Below, one piece after another: positions 18,045-30,222 of a stretch of DNA of 64,000 nucleotides. The notes under the pieces were generated by a model. It ran no database searches, had not been told where the DNA came from, and saw only the letters and a list, made by a program, of their open reading frames with translations. The number at the start of each line of letters is the position of its first letter. Position 1 is the first letter of the stretch. Position numbers and translations under genes: made by a program. Source of the stretch: Paraspadella gotoi (lineage: Eukaryota > Chaetognatha); contig CM119267.1 of the NCBI GenBank assembly GCA_051294375.1, forward strand, positions 7,482,683 to 7,546,682, given 5' to 3'.

Positions 18045-20445
18045 TCATCGGGGCATCCGTCCGTAACGAGAAGAATGCATCGAAGCTCCGCCGTAACCTG
18101 CAAATATGAAACATTAAAGATTAATCAGATCGAAATAAGCCCCGGCCTATCCGAGATTGCTTTTCGTGTATGATATATATATGATATATATATTAAATGA
18201 GATTCCCACGAAAAAAAATGAAGAGAACTTTATTACAAACTTGAGACCAATTCTCCCCACCAGTAAAAAAAAAGTTGGTAAGTTCCGCCTCACCTATTTC
18301 GTATCCCGCACCATAAGGAGACCGACGACGCGAGTGACCCATGGGACTCCGACTGCGAGGTCGTCCGTTCGACTGTCCTGCAATTTTGTTTAAGGGATAA
18401 TCATAGATAACTAGGGTGAAAGAGGCTCATTCTCTCTGATGGGACAACAAAGGAAAATCAAAATGTGCGTGTCTCTGTCTGTCTGTGTCTGTCTTTCTCC
18501 ATCTATCACACACACACACATGATGGAGACAATATCATGGACAATCTCAAAGACTCTAAACTTACCGATGCATGTTATTATTAAACATTGTCTATTTGAT
18601 TCATGTCTCTTTATATTATTGTTTTCCCTTTCAGCCCTGTGAGCATCAACAATCACCCTCTAACACACACACACGGATATACATATATTTACATATATAC
18701 ATATGATATGTGTACGTGACTGTGTAACTCTTTACCTGAGCATTCCTTTGCCCAGTGACCGTAGCCTCCGCACTTATGACAAGCGTCCTTCCTGTCATTC
18801 GGACAAAATTTGGCGATGTGACCGGGGGCTCCACAAGAATGACATCCGTCGGGATCGTTGTGTCTCTCCGAAGTCGAGTATTGAACTTTAATCTTGGAAT
18901 CGCCGAGGTTGCTGCGATCGAGAGCGGACACCGCGCGGCTCGCGGAGTCTGCGACAGAGACGAAGGGAAATAAGAGTTCGATCCACGCATCGTAATTCTT
19001 TCAGTCAGCGGCAAATATAAAATATCCCCATCCACATCTCACTAGGATCGTCGTAAGTGATGAAAGCAAATTTCCTGACGGACTTAAACTCGACGATGTT
19101 TCCGAATCGAGCGAAGGTGGTGAGTAGTTCTTCCGGATCTTGATCTTCCTGTAAGTTTCCCACGAAAATCTTTCCACCTAGGTGGGGAAAAAAAGATTAG
19201 TAAATAATCGCTTTGCTTCCTTTCTATTCTTCTTCGTCGCCTCACCCTTTTTAATCTCCGCCAATTGCACGCGGAGTGTTTTCCCTTCGACCTGCTTCTT
19301 GGCGAGACCAGTCAGAGCTGCTTTGCACGATTCCGCGTCCATAAAATGGGCAAACGCAAAGTTTCCCTAAATTTTTTTCCACAAAGCATATTTGTATTAG
19401 GATCAATCAACTGTGATCTTCACAAAACTATTTTTTTTCACAAACGTTCCGCCGCTTATCGAAATCTTCATTACCTTGACGTCGATTTTCTTCACTTCGC
19501 CAAAAGGTTCGCAGATCTGACGAACTTCATCCTCGCTGGTGCCGTCGGTCAAGTTACCAATGAAGAGGCGAACGTGGCCCACCTTTGGGTGGTCGAATCC
19601 ATCCACCGCTGGAGATCAAGGGAAAATTACAAATCTCAATTGCTCTTACTTCCGATTCTCGGACAAAGTTCATGTCGGGATGAGCTCACCACCGTCGCCG
19701 ACTGAACCCTCGCTCTTGATCTGTATGCCGCTCGATCGAGCGCCTTTCTTCCTGACCACTTCACCGTTGGGACCCTGCACCTCCAGCTGAATTTTCCTGC
19801 CGTCGATCTCGTAGCCCTTCATCTCGGCGATTGCGGAGTCGACCGAGGATTCTTGTTTGAACTGAAGGAGGCCAAAGCGTCAAGGATTTAGCCGCTTTTG
19901 GTTTAACTTTTAACTTACCTTGATGAAACCGTAGCCCCACATGTAGACGCACTCGATTATGGCGCCGAAGGAATCGAAGAGCTCACGGAGTTTATCTTCA
20001 GAGTAATCAGTCTGTAAATTATAAAACCTCTTCTGATTAGAACTTTAAGACGAAGATAAAGAAAGCCAATATATCCAACTCACGGGCGGTAAATTCTTGA
20101 CGACGAGCCTTGAGACGGGCTCTTTCCTCCCGGGAAAGTCGATCTTGATCGTCTTGCCCTTTTCCACTTCGTGGGCGGACATCTTGCGAAAAGCCGCCTC
20201 CGCCTCTTCGGAGTCACTGAATTCCACGAATCCGATTCCCCATTTGCAGTCGCACTCTTGGATGTTGCCGAAAGAGCCGAATAGGTCGTACAGCTCGTCC
20301 GACGAATATTCGGACTGTCGGGGGAGGAGGGAAAAAAATATGAGTATGATACGAAGCAGGTTGTCTTAGTTTCGAAATAGTATAATTTTAGTATACTTAC
20401 CGGCAGGTTAGATATGATTAGCTTGGCTGAGTCTTCTTCGCCCAT
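18045..20445 (-). CDS. RNA-binding protein with four RRMs and two CCHC zinc knuckles
   Basis: Ten exons close in frame (20401-20445, 20084-20314, 19919-20011, 19690-19861, 19475-19608, 19246-19366, 19043-19177, 18736-18948, 18294-18377, 18045-18097), giving 426 aa. RRM1 starts KLIISNLP; RRM2, SRLVVKNLPP; RRM3, VRLFIGNLTD; RRM4, GKIFVGNLQ. Each has a recognisable RNP1-like core (GIGFVEF, GYGFIKF, NFAFAHF, KFAFITY). Two zinc knuckles follow: CHSCGAPGHIAKFC and CHKCGGYGHWAKEC. The tail is short and Arg/Ser/Gly/Tyr-rich. The RRM-then-CCHC order recalls RBM4/Lark, but those have two RRMs and one knuckle, so I do not assign a symbol. A role in mRNA splicing or translation control is inferred from domains only. 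No leader-type acceptor is seen before the ATG. Confidence 0.85.
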
Positions 20446-21263
20446 TGCTTTCTCGGAGTTTTATCGAGGACAGAAGATAGGGAAATAGAGAGCGGAAAAA
20501 AAAGGAGATCGAGCGAGGGAGAGTGAGAAAGCGGAAGTCGCTTGAATGCGGCAGAGATATTCCTGTGGTCGTCGACTCAAAAGCTAAAAATCGCAGTGAA
20601 AAGAAAGCAAAGGGTCAAAAGGCTTTACCTCGACAGCTTCCTCCCGCAGTTATCTAGGTAAGTTTAGACTTCACACAACTCGCGTCTAGTACAAGATGTT
20701 AATCGTGTAAAGATCTATTGGTTGCCGGAAGAGTCCCACAAAGACAGGTCTAACAGGAGAATAGTTTGCCCAAAAAGATGGCGAGACTTACCGACTTTGG
20801 CATCAAGGTTTACTTTAAGGTTTAATTTTAAACTGTAGAAACGGCGAGCATAACCGAGAGATCAACCAAATGTGACGTTTTAAAAGCCAGATTAACAGAT
20901 TGTCGATACTACCTAGGCTTAATATTCCTGGTAAAGGGGCGCATCAGCACAAAGCAAGACAGTTTTAAGGGATTTTTTTTTGCAACAGGATGAAGTATAA
21001 TTTTTTAATAAAATATAAACTTAATTTTTATCGGAGCAGTTGCCGAGTATGACTCTGATTTCGTTTTGGGTTCATTGATTCAAGGGTAATAAAAGATATT
21101 TTCACACAGTAAGATCAAATCGTATAGGCCGCGGACGTCAGTGAGTGGGAACAGAGGTCCAAAGAAATTCCAAGACGTCGGGGGTAAGGAGACTCTGAAA
21201 GCTTTAAGATCCGTCCTGACGAGACAGAGCGAGAGAGAGAAAAAACATCGAGAGAACGTTTTT
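20446..21263. other. Spacer between TMEM223-like gene and RRM gene
   Basis: 818 nt. The part next to the RRM gene (20446-20560) is CT-rich on the minus strand and may be its promoter or 5' UTR. No gene recognised. Confidence 0.5.
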
Positions 21264-22365
21264 TCATCTGACGTGGATGGATCGGTTGAAAGAGATGGCG
21301 TCGATGTGCGAATATAGTTTGGTTACGGCCGATTTGGTAGCCGTGTCCTCGTCGTGGAGGGTTTCCACGTGGTCAAAGTTAAAGAGGAGAGTGCCCTTTC
21401 TGACCCCGAGAATCCGTTCGACTTTTCGTCGCGAAGATCCTGATAGAACGACGAGGCCCAAGCCTGTTACGTCTTTTGGGCGGAAGACGAATGAGCGCTT
21501 GGGTCCCAAAAGGGGCGCGCTCACGGCCTATTTCAAAAGCGGGGAAAGAAAGAAAAAGTATATTTTTAATGAGATATTTAATCATATCATATTTCCTATC
21601 AATCGTTTTAAATTTTCATACCTTTTAACTGATAACACAAATTAGAAAAAATAAAAAATAAAAAAGCCCCTAAAAAAATTGCTTCACCAAGAAATCCTGG
21701 GTGTCGCGGCGAAGATAGAGGTCCGTGATCGGTCTGTAGAGGACACTTGGCGCCAACCTTAAATAGGCCAGAGTCCGACGAAATCCGAGGCCGATAAAGA
21801 CCGAGATCAACGTAATCGCAGCGATTGTCAACGGAAATGCTATCAGACATTCGAGATAAGTTTGGAAACTTATAGCACCTGAATCAAGAAGGCTTTTGGT
21901 GATATGTCGGATGTGTGATATGTGCGATATGATATGTGTGATATATGTGTGATATGTCCACAACCTAAAGATAAACCTGTGATCCAAGTAGTTGGTAAAA
22001 CGATTAACGACCACATCACGCACTTTGCTCCGGTATTGGTGAATGCGGCGGCTCTTCTGGTGATGGCGTTGGGACACGAGTAAAGAAGCAAATGTCGCGA
22101 TCCCGAAGCAGCGTTTGCGGGCGCTGCACCGCTGCCGTCAAGCACAGGATAATTTTCATGTTTACTTTGTTCGTCGACGACGCGAAATTATTTAATCGGC
22201 TTCCTACCTAATGCCTCTGATTTCGAGGCGTCTCCCGTCGACGCGATTCGATAAACGATTGAGTTTTTTCGACGTCGATGTTTGATTTTTCACGACTCGT
22301 TTAGCTTCGCGCTGCACCGTCGCCGCGTATCGGTGCAGCGCGTTAGTTAAAAACAATATTTTCAT
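21264..22365 (-). CDS. TMEM223: TMEM223-like mitochondrial inner membrane protein
   Basis: Four exons close in frame: 22208-22365, 21977-22164, 21688-21878, 21264-21527, giving 266 aa. The first 50 residues are rich in Arg/Lys and Ser/Thr without acids, as in a mitochondrial presequence. Two hydrophobic segments follow (around CVMWSLIVLPTTW and FPLTIAAITLISVFIGLG). After them the spacing R..I..L.LR....Q.F....P..G....F.F.P.DV aligns with human TMEM223, a protein described in cytochrome c oxidase (COX1) biogenesis. Intron 1 is only 43 nt. The ATG lies 96 nt after the RPL35 stop and 12 nt after a strong splice acceptor, so it is probably the third gene of an operon. The family call comes from remembered similarity and is moderate. 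Confidence 0.65.
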
Positions 22366-22377
22366 TTTAAACTATAC

Positions 22378-22395
22378 CTAGAAAAAAATTGGTGG
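22378..22395 (-). promoter_or_regulatory. Splice acceptor upstream of TMEM223-like ATG
   Basis: Minus-strand CCAATTTTTTTCTAG lies 12 nt before the ATG, inside the 96-nt gap after the RPL35 stop. There is no room for a promoter and a cis donor, so trans-splicing fits best. Confidence 0.75.
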
Positions 22396-22461
22396 AAAAA
22401 AAAAATTCAAATTTCAACTTTAAGAAAAAAGTTTCATGGAAGCTTCTTAAAATTCTTTCAT

Positions 22462-22942
22462 TTAAACTTTGACGGCGAATTTTCTCTTGGGCCAAATCCT
22501 CGATTTGCGCTGATCCTTGTGGCTTTTAATGTTGAGCTCGGACTTCGTAAGGGCGCGCCGTTTAGCCCGCGTCAGCTTCTTTCGCAGATCCAACGGTTTG
22601 TTCTTCTTGTTCTTGTAAAACTTGCGCAGCTCGGCTTTCTGCTTCTGGTTGGTGACGGTCAACACGCGGGCGATCGACTTGCGAACGACGCGGATCTTGG
22701 AGAGTTTGCTCGGGGCGCCGCCTGAGAAAGTAAAAAAGATTTTAATATTATACAGATGAAAAAATTTTAATTAACACCATAGTTAACTAGTTTTGTTTCA
22801 AATATGACGTTAAGAATAAAATTTGGTTACCCGTGACTTTCGCGACCCTCAACGACGCAAGTTCTTGCTTCAATTCGTCCAACTGCTTCAACAAATCCTC
22901 CTTCTTCTTTCCCCTCAATTCGTGAGCTTTGACCTTCGCCAT
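22462..22942 (-). CDS. RPL35: Ribosomal protein L35 (uL29)
   Basis: 60S subunit protein near the polypeptide exit tunnel. Two exons, 22831-22942 and 22462-22721, give 123 aa, identical in length to human RPL35. It starts [18 protein letters not shown] and contains [18 protein letters not shown] and the Arg/Lys-rich C-terminal half ending in a basic KFAVKV. The gene sits between rotatin (stop 123 nt upstream) and the TMEM223-like gene (ATG 96 nt downstream), with a strong acceptor 26 nt before its ATG. If it is trans-spliced, its mRNA would carry a leader instead of the usual ribosomal-protein 5' TOP start. Confidence 0.98.
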
Positions 22943-22968
22943 TTGTATGTTAAAATTTGTATCTTAAA

Positions 22969-22997
22969 CTGGTAAAAAAACAACAGTTTTTTTTTAA
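22969..22997 (-). promoter_or_regulatory. Splice acceptor upstream of RPL35 ATG
   Basis: Minus-strand CTGTTGTTTTTTTACCAG ends 26 nt before the ATG and lies within 123 nt of the rotatin stop codon. A textbook 3' splice site with no possible local cis donor except inside rotatin. Confidence 0.75.
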
Positions 22998-23065
22998 AAA
23001 ATTCGTAAACAAACAACAAATAAAAGGTGTATAGCGTTTTATAAGGCAACCATTGTAAAATTATT

Positions 23066-26000
23066 TTAAGAATCGAGGACGGAAAGAATTTTTCTCAAGT
23101 ATTCCTCGTGTCTAACGACATCAAAATCCTCTTCCTCTTCCTCATCTCCCGACGTCCTTCTCATTTTGTAAAGCGTCTCTCGCGCCCTCTCTCGAAAGTC
23201 TGTGCCCTTGACGAGTACGGCGTTCTTGTGCGAGCCCGTGGCCAGCGTCCATAGCACGGCGCAGAAAATGAGCGACGTCTTTCTGGCGACGGGATCGAGT
23301 TCGAGTCTCGTGGCGGCGGCGACGGCGATAGGCAGCAGCCGGCGCGGCAGTGTCAGCAGGGTGGCATTTTTCGAAGAAAAGGAGAGATTGTGAATCACGA
23401 GCGCCGCCTTTTGACGCAATGACCGCGAGGCCGGCGTGGATTCGGGAAGTGAAAAAAACTCGAAGAGAGAGTCGACGCACGCCGTCTGTTGGAGCACCAT
23501 CGCTTGACCCTCAGGATCCAAGGTCAGGTTACAAATAAAGTCCAGCCAAGATGAATTGACTCGGAATCGGCTCGTTGCCTTCTTCGAGGTCAACCGCGCA
23601 AAGTGAGAAACAAAATTTGTCTTTTTGATGACCCCGCGAAACTCGGGAGAGACGGAGGCCATTTTACCTAAAACGACAAAGCAAAGTCGATGATCGGCGG
23701 AATTAGAATCTAATTCCTTTAGTCTAGATGCGTAAGTGAGCAAGGACTGAGCCAAAGAAGTAGTCGGCGGAAACGACACGCGGTTGGAGTCGTTCGAACA
23801 AAGAGATGCTCCGACCAACGTGCTGCGATTGTTGACGATGCAGCGAGCGATCCCTGCCGGATTGTCCGACGCGAAGGCACCGAGAATTCCGAAAAATGCT
23901 TCGTTTAGCCCCGAGTCGATCGACCGCCACGACCAAAGAGACTGTAACATGGCAGACATCTCCGACGACTGTCCGACGTTCTTCGCTTCGGCGCACTCGA
24001 TAAAAAGGTTTTGCAATATGCGCGAGTTTGACAAGAGTTGACACTTGACGCAATCTGAATCTGGCACGGAGCCGTCGGTCGAATGAGCGCCGTTCAAGCT
24101 GTCGACGACCAGGGCGTCGAGGAGACGGTTGGAGTTGTGGATGAGGGATTCGACAAGGCCGAAGTCGATCGCCGCGGATTTGGCGGTGGAGCTGACGGCA
24201 ACGAGGGTTTTGAGGAGATGGCCGGAAAAAGTTTGCAAAGGATTCGCTTTGAGAGGATGATCGAGGAGAGTAGGAATATAGTAAGCATACGTGACCTTTA
24301 GCATCTCGGCGCCGAAAGCTTCCTCAGTCTCCGAACCATAGGGAAGGTCCAACAAGCTGTCGAGTACTTCCAAGCATCTATTGTCTTTACCCATGCAAGT
24401 AAGGAGAGTAGCCCAGAAAGAGAAAAATTGAGTCTGGCGACCACGATCGAGTTTCGCTAAATTCGCAACGAAAAAGTGACACATTGAGTCTCTACTTTTG
24501 AGCAAATCCACAGCGACGACGTAAACTCCGAACATTTGGGAGCGAGAGAGAACGACAATTAACTTCGAGAGAAACGTTAGTAGAGAATCTAAAGTATCGA
24601 GCATGGATGGATGAAATAGGGAGAAACTTTTCTCCAAAAATCCCGAGTTTATCAATTCGCCAAGAAAATTTTTCAGTTCATCGTCCTCCGTAGATGATAG
24701 AAGGCAGTTCAAACAGTTAACGATAGAGTCATACAATTTAGGTAACTCTGTCAATGCTGATCGAAAGAGGCTTTCATCCACGAAAGTCCTTAGAAGACAA
24801 CCTAAAAAGATCTTTTTATCTGATTGATCTAAGGTCAAAAGCTTTTCTTCGTAAATGAAATAGAAGAGGTGACATTTGTATCGATATATGTCCAAGGTTT
24901 TCCTGAGACGTCGGGTCGTTAACAGTTGAAAACTTCTTTCGAAAGATTGAGAAAATAAAGAGCCATCCATGAGGCTGCGGATAGAGCCTCCCGTCAACAA
25001 CGGCATCATAAGCATCAAGCTTTTTAAATTTTCGACGACGACGGTCTCGTCGACTTCCCAGTCGTCCAGCGCAAGATGAAGGACGATTGGGACAAAGTCG
25101 GGACTTTTATGCAGAAGAACAGAAGCCGAGGGTCGAAAGGATAAAATTTGACGAAGAAAGAAGGACATTTTCTCCAGAATCGTTGTCTGACCAGAAAATA
25201 AGATAAGTATCCATCGCCAGTGACTGTCGTCGTCAAAAATGATCTCCGTCCAGAATTCATGGGCTTCTTCCTCTTGAAGATGGTGGTTTAACCAGCAAGC
25301 GGCGACAGAAAGGGCACGAAGGCAGCTTCCGGCAAAGAATAGTCCCGAACGAGAATCTTTGGACTCCTGCGAGTTCGTTGCGCGGCAAAGTATATTTCTT
25401 AGATAGAGACAGAGACGCTTGAGAGCTTCAGCCCTTTCGGGTTCAAAGTCGAAAAAACGTTTCACGATCGTCTGTGCGGCAAACTCCGTTGTCGCTGTCA
25501 ATAGAGGTATCAGGGAAGAGTCGTTGGTGTCCAAACCTGACCCCAACCAATTGACAACGCCCAACAATAGGTCGAAGGAAGGCGTGAAAATGATAAACTC
25601 CAGTAGACAACGGAGAAATCGAGGGGAGACTCGACTTTTCAAACTATTACAGACGAACTGGCAAAACGTCGTAGAAGAAATCGCGGTCGTGACCCAAGGA
25701 ATCTCATCCACATCCTGTAGTCGTAGGCTCAGCGACTCGAGAATAGAAATGGCAAGAATTTCATCCGCTTCGGAGCAAGGAACTGCGCGGAAAAATCTCT
25801 CCAAATCTTCTCCCGCTCGCTCAATCGCTCCAGAATATCGCAGGCGGGGAAGGGCGAGAAAGGTGACGGTTAGAGCCACATCCTCGTGACAAGAAGCGTC
25901 TTTGAGCCGACGCAATAGGGCCGAAATGAATTTATCGACGTCCATCTTCTGAGCGATCAGCTTTTCCGCTTCGGTGTAACTAAGAGGACCAACCTCTTCG

Positions 26001-29000
26001 CTAATTGACGACAAAACGTTCCAACTATGCTTGACTAAGGTCACGGTTCCGTCCTCGTCGAGTCGCCTATTGACGTCTTCCAAATCCAATCTTCGATAAA
26101 TGCTTTTTGCAACGAAGCGCGCCTCAAAGGGCAAATGGAATACGAAACTGAGTTGCACGGGATACTTGGGCCAAAGATCGATGGAAGAAGTCTCAGCTTG
26201 TGAATCATTCTCTAAATCAGAAAAGGCGTAACAAGCTAAGACAACGGAAATGCTGGCAACGACCGAGGAGTTTTCCCTGTATTTGACAGCCAATCTGCAG
26301 AGAGTTTCAACCAATTCCCAGGCTGATTGACTTTTTGAAGTCTTCGTTGGCCATCGTGCGCCATCGCGAAGTCGCATTCGCATCGACTTCCTGGACATCG
26401 TGAGCGCGAAGAGACGCAGAGCGTTGGGAATAACGTCGTCGATGGAAAGTGGCGGAGCGGCGGCGTTATCTACTGCGGCGACATCAGCGAGAACCGAAGC
26501 AAGGATGGCATCATCGGTGATGAGCGAGTCAGAAACTGGTCCTCCCGAAATAATTGCTTGGCAAATCGCCGCGGCAGCTGTGGCGCGAACGTCTGGCGCA
26601 GCCGCAGTGTTAAGGAAAATAGTCTTCACTCTACCGAGGGAGTCTTTGTCGCCGCCAAAAGTTTCGCTTCTCGCAGCAGCGATATCGAAATCCCCGAGTT
26701 GAACGAAGGCGTCGGCAAACGTCTCCAGCTCCACAACCGTCGCAATCCTTAAAAACGACTTCCCGATCTCTGTGACGGATAAAAATCTCCGAATTCCTTC
26801 ATTGCGAAGAGTTTTGTTCTTGGAAAACAAAAGAGCGATAGTCGACTTTAATGCCGAAACGACGGAACAATGCCTAAAATCTAGGAGAGAAACCATCGTC
26901 CTCGAGAATAAGTGCCGGCTGCTTGAAATTCCGATGGCGAAAGGAAGAAGAGAAATCAACTTGTCACGAATCAAATCGTTGAGAAACTGAGACTCGTAGA
27001 GATCTCGACGATCGACGATGAGCGTCAGGATCGTTTCTGCAGCGACGCTGGTGATTGAGTCCGTCATTCCGCCGACAATGATTTCCCGAAGAACGTCTTC
27101 GTCGTCGAGGAGTTTTAACTTTTCCGCGGGATCGAAAGAAGGATTTTCGGCGGCAACGCGAGCGTTTAAAGCTTCTGCAACGACTTGAGAAAGAGCTTCG
27201 TACATCGCCGTCCTAACTGATGTAATCGGATGCGCTAAAAGGCCAAGAAAATCCAGACGATGACGGGAAAACGAAGAGGAAAATATATCCAAAAGACAAG
27301 GCAAAACTTTAACGCGATGCGTGTAGGCTAAATACAGAACAAAGTCGACGGTTTCATCGTCTGCATCCGAATCTTTCAATCGATGATGAGTATTTTCCAA
27401 CTTCGCGCAAACGTCCAAAGCGTGAACGACGTTCCGAAATTCAATCGGCGACGAACGAGACAAAAGCGGAAGCATCATGGTTGAACGGACATTGGCAAAT
27501 GAGTCGTTAAAAAAGGGATCGCGGGCGAGGAGGCAGAGAGCGTTAACGCAGGAAAGCGGAAGTTCGTCTGGAGAGACGGCGAGATCCGTCTCCACTGGCT
27601 TGACGAACAAGTTGAGGAGAGAAGTAAAGAAGAATCCGACATGAACGAAACTCCACAATCGCGAGGCAGAAGGCGGCGTTGTGGTCGTTATATCGCTGAC
27701 CCAAGATAATCGAAGCACCGCGTCGGCTAGTGGAGTCAAGCATCGCGAACCGACGAATGCCAACTCTTCGCGGGTTAATTCGAGAGGCACAGCCGTGCGG
27801 AGGACAGTCGCTGCTTTTTCGAGGATGTGGAAGAGGTCGCGAGCGATGCGAAGAAGTGAAAGATCTTCGCTGTCGTCTTTGCTTAAAAGCGCTGTGGAAC
27901 AAAAATCGTCTTCTCGGGGTCGAAGCGAGTTCGCCAGGCAATGGGAGGCAAATTCAATCAATATGGCGGCGGCGAGAGAAGCGTTGTAGTTTGTACGGGT
28001 TTCTTTGACAACGTTGTATTCATTCCTCTCTGCTATAAGATCGTAAGTCCTGGCTTCCATCTCAACAAGGTCGTCTACCCGGACCATTAGACATTTGGCT
28101 AACTCTTCCACAACGCCAAGAATCCGTTCCATGACGGCCAGATCGCGGCGAGGACTTCCGGTGAGAGAGTTCAACGCACCGAAAATGTCGCAGGATTCCC
28201 TCAGCAAATATTCGATTGGAAAGTCTTTCAGCAAGACATCATTGACGATGTTCAACGCGTCCATCATCCCATCGTTGTTATCGCTCTTGAACAAAGCAAA
28301 CGAGGACCGCAACAACTCTTCATCAACGGGGGATATCCTCTTGGCCGGAGGCAAAATCGAAAACGAGACCAGGATCGGTGCGGGATCATCGATGCTCCCG
28401 TCAACCAGCGAAGAAATTGCAGAACACCGCTGCGGCGAAGCGTCTTTCACTCCGGAGACGAAGACTCCGTCTGAGGAAGAAAGAGTCGCTTCTTTGCCTA
28501 AATTTGGGTCGGTTTCGTGAGGAAGGTAGAGACAAGCTGATGAGCCTCGACATTGAGGGACTTTCATGATGATATTTTGCAGGATTAAGTCGACAGTTTG
28601 AGAACTGGAGGCATCGATATCCATCCGAAGTTCTGAAAAAAAATAGCTCATGGTAACACAGATAAAGAAGCCTTTTCAAAATTCAGATCTGATCTAAACT
28701 CACCGGTTAAGAAATCGATGGCCCCGATTGAAGCCAGAGTCTCACACCCCTGGTCTTCTTTGGACAAACGGAACAATAGATTCAAGGCTTGAGAACGCAT
28801 TCCGGTGGGTGGAAAGTTGAACCACTGGATGGTAAAGTTTAAAATATTTTTTTTATCTACATTAAGAAAATTCGTTAATTTCCTTAATCTTTATTATCAA
28901 TAACAACCTCGTTCGTGGACTATTTATATTTTTGGCGCAGCGTTTCTGAGATTTTATAAGTAATCAATTTATCATTTGAAATTCCAAAATTGCGAAAAAG

Positions 29001-29193
29001 ATACCCCAATTCCATCCACGTTACGTCCAAACGTACATACTTGTAGTAAAGCCTTCCCGAGCTCCACCTTGGTGCTCAGTTCCGCGACGGTAAGAAAGCC
29101 CAAGTCAAGTTTTTGCAATAACGTGGTCAAAGCTCTCTCTCGAATTTCAACCACAGGATGAGAGAGTTTTTTCCAAAGGTTCCCAGTCGACAT
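23066..29193 (-). CDS. RTTN: Rotatin, centriole assembly protein
   Basis: Large armadillo/HEAT-type protein needed for centriole elongation and cilia. Three exons: 29041-29193, 28704-28824 and a giant 23066-28632 (5567 nt), giving 1946 aa (human 2226). The start MSTGNLWKKLSHPVVEIRER matches the conserved rotatin N-terminus; exon 2 carries WFNFPP...ALNLLFRL. The C-terminus matches as well: GVIKKTNFVSHF, LVIHNLSFSSKNATLL, CAVLWTLATGSHKNAV. The body is alpha-helical repeats with no catalytic motif. Human RTTN has dozens of exons, so the single long exon is unusual. Stop 23066-23068 is followed after 123 nt by RPL35. An acceptor lies 25 nt upstream of the ATG. Confidence 0.93.
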
Positions 29194-29218
29194 TTTCGAT
29201 TCCCGGATCCTTCGGCCA

Positions 29219-29234
29219 CTGAAAAGCAGAGTAG
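29219..29234 (-). promoter_or_regulatory. Splice acceptor upstream of RTTN ATG
   Basis: Minus-strand ...ACTCTGCTTTTCAG ends 25 nt before the ATG at 29193. Confidence 0.55.
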
Positions 29235-29623
29235 TAAATGTAGTCAAGCAGAAACAGTTTCTCAAGACTATTATATTATATAATTTTTCTATAAACTACG
29301 TAGACGTAATACAACGCCGCAATATATAACGATAAAAAACCCAAACAAATTTAAAAACGATTAGGATGAGGCACGGAAATGAATCACACGGCTTTGAATT
29401 TTTTTTAGCGAAAACGTTTTATAAAACCACATCGATGGTGGGTAAAAAGCGAAAACCCCATTACGTTTCTTTAAATTTCAATTGAAATTTTGTTAACACA
29501 GTATAAATGTTAAAAAGATTAATCGGACAGAGAATTAGCACATAAATACGTTAGCAGAAATTAAATTCACGTTAAAACATTAAAAAAGGAATGAAATTTT
29601 TTTTTAAAAAAAGGAAGTGAGCT
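29235..29623. other. Spacer between MICAL-like and RTTN
   Basis: About 390 nt of AT-rich DNA between the MICAL-like stop and the RTTN acceptor. No gene or repeat recognised. Confidence 0.6.
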
Positions 29624-30124
29624 TCAACATTTTTCCGCGAAATGCGGGGGCTGCTGCTTTTTTCCAAAAGTAAGGGCGACCCTGGCGAAAGGCCTCGCCG
29701 TTTTGTCATCCTTGGGTTTTTTTTCTTTCTCTAATCTTTTTCTCTCCTTTTTCTCCCTCTTCCTCGCAGCCTTCTCCTCCTTTTCTTTCCTCTTCTGCTC
29801 CTTTTTCTCGGTTTTACCGAGCACGGTGCCGCCGACCGCTCCGACAGCGGCGGCACCCGCAACCGACGAGCCCGGCGCCATGGTTAGTCCGCGCCGTTCC
29901 ATCATGAGCTGGATGCTGTGATCCTCGGCGCGCTGGCGTCGACGATCCTGCTCCACGGCGTCGACGACACGGTTGCGGTCGTTGACGATGGAGACGAGCT
30001 GCTCGATGAGGCGCGCCTCGCGGACGCGGTCGCGCGCCGTTTTTTTAGCGTCCGGGATGTTACCGAGGACGCGGATCTCTCGCTCCACCTCGCTGTGCTT
30101 ATCTTCTAATTCCTGTGTTAGAGA

Positions 30125-30222
<98 letters not shown>

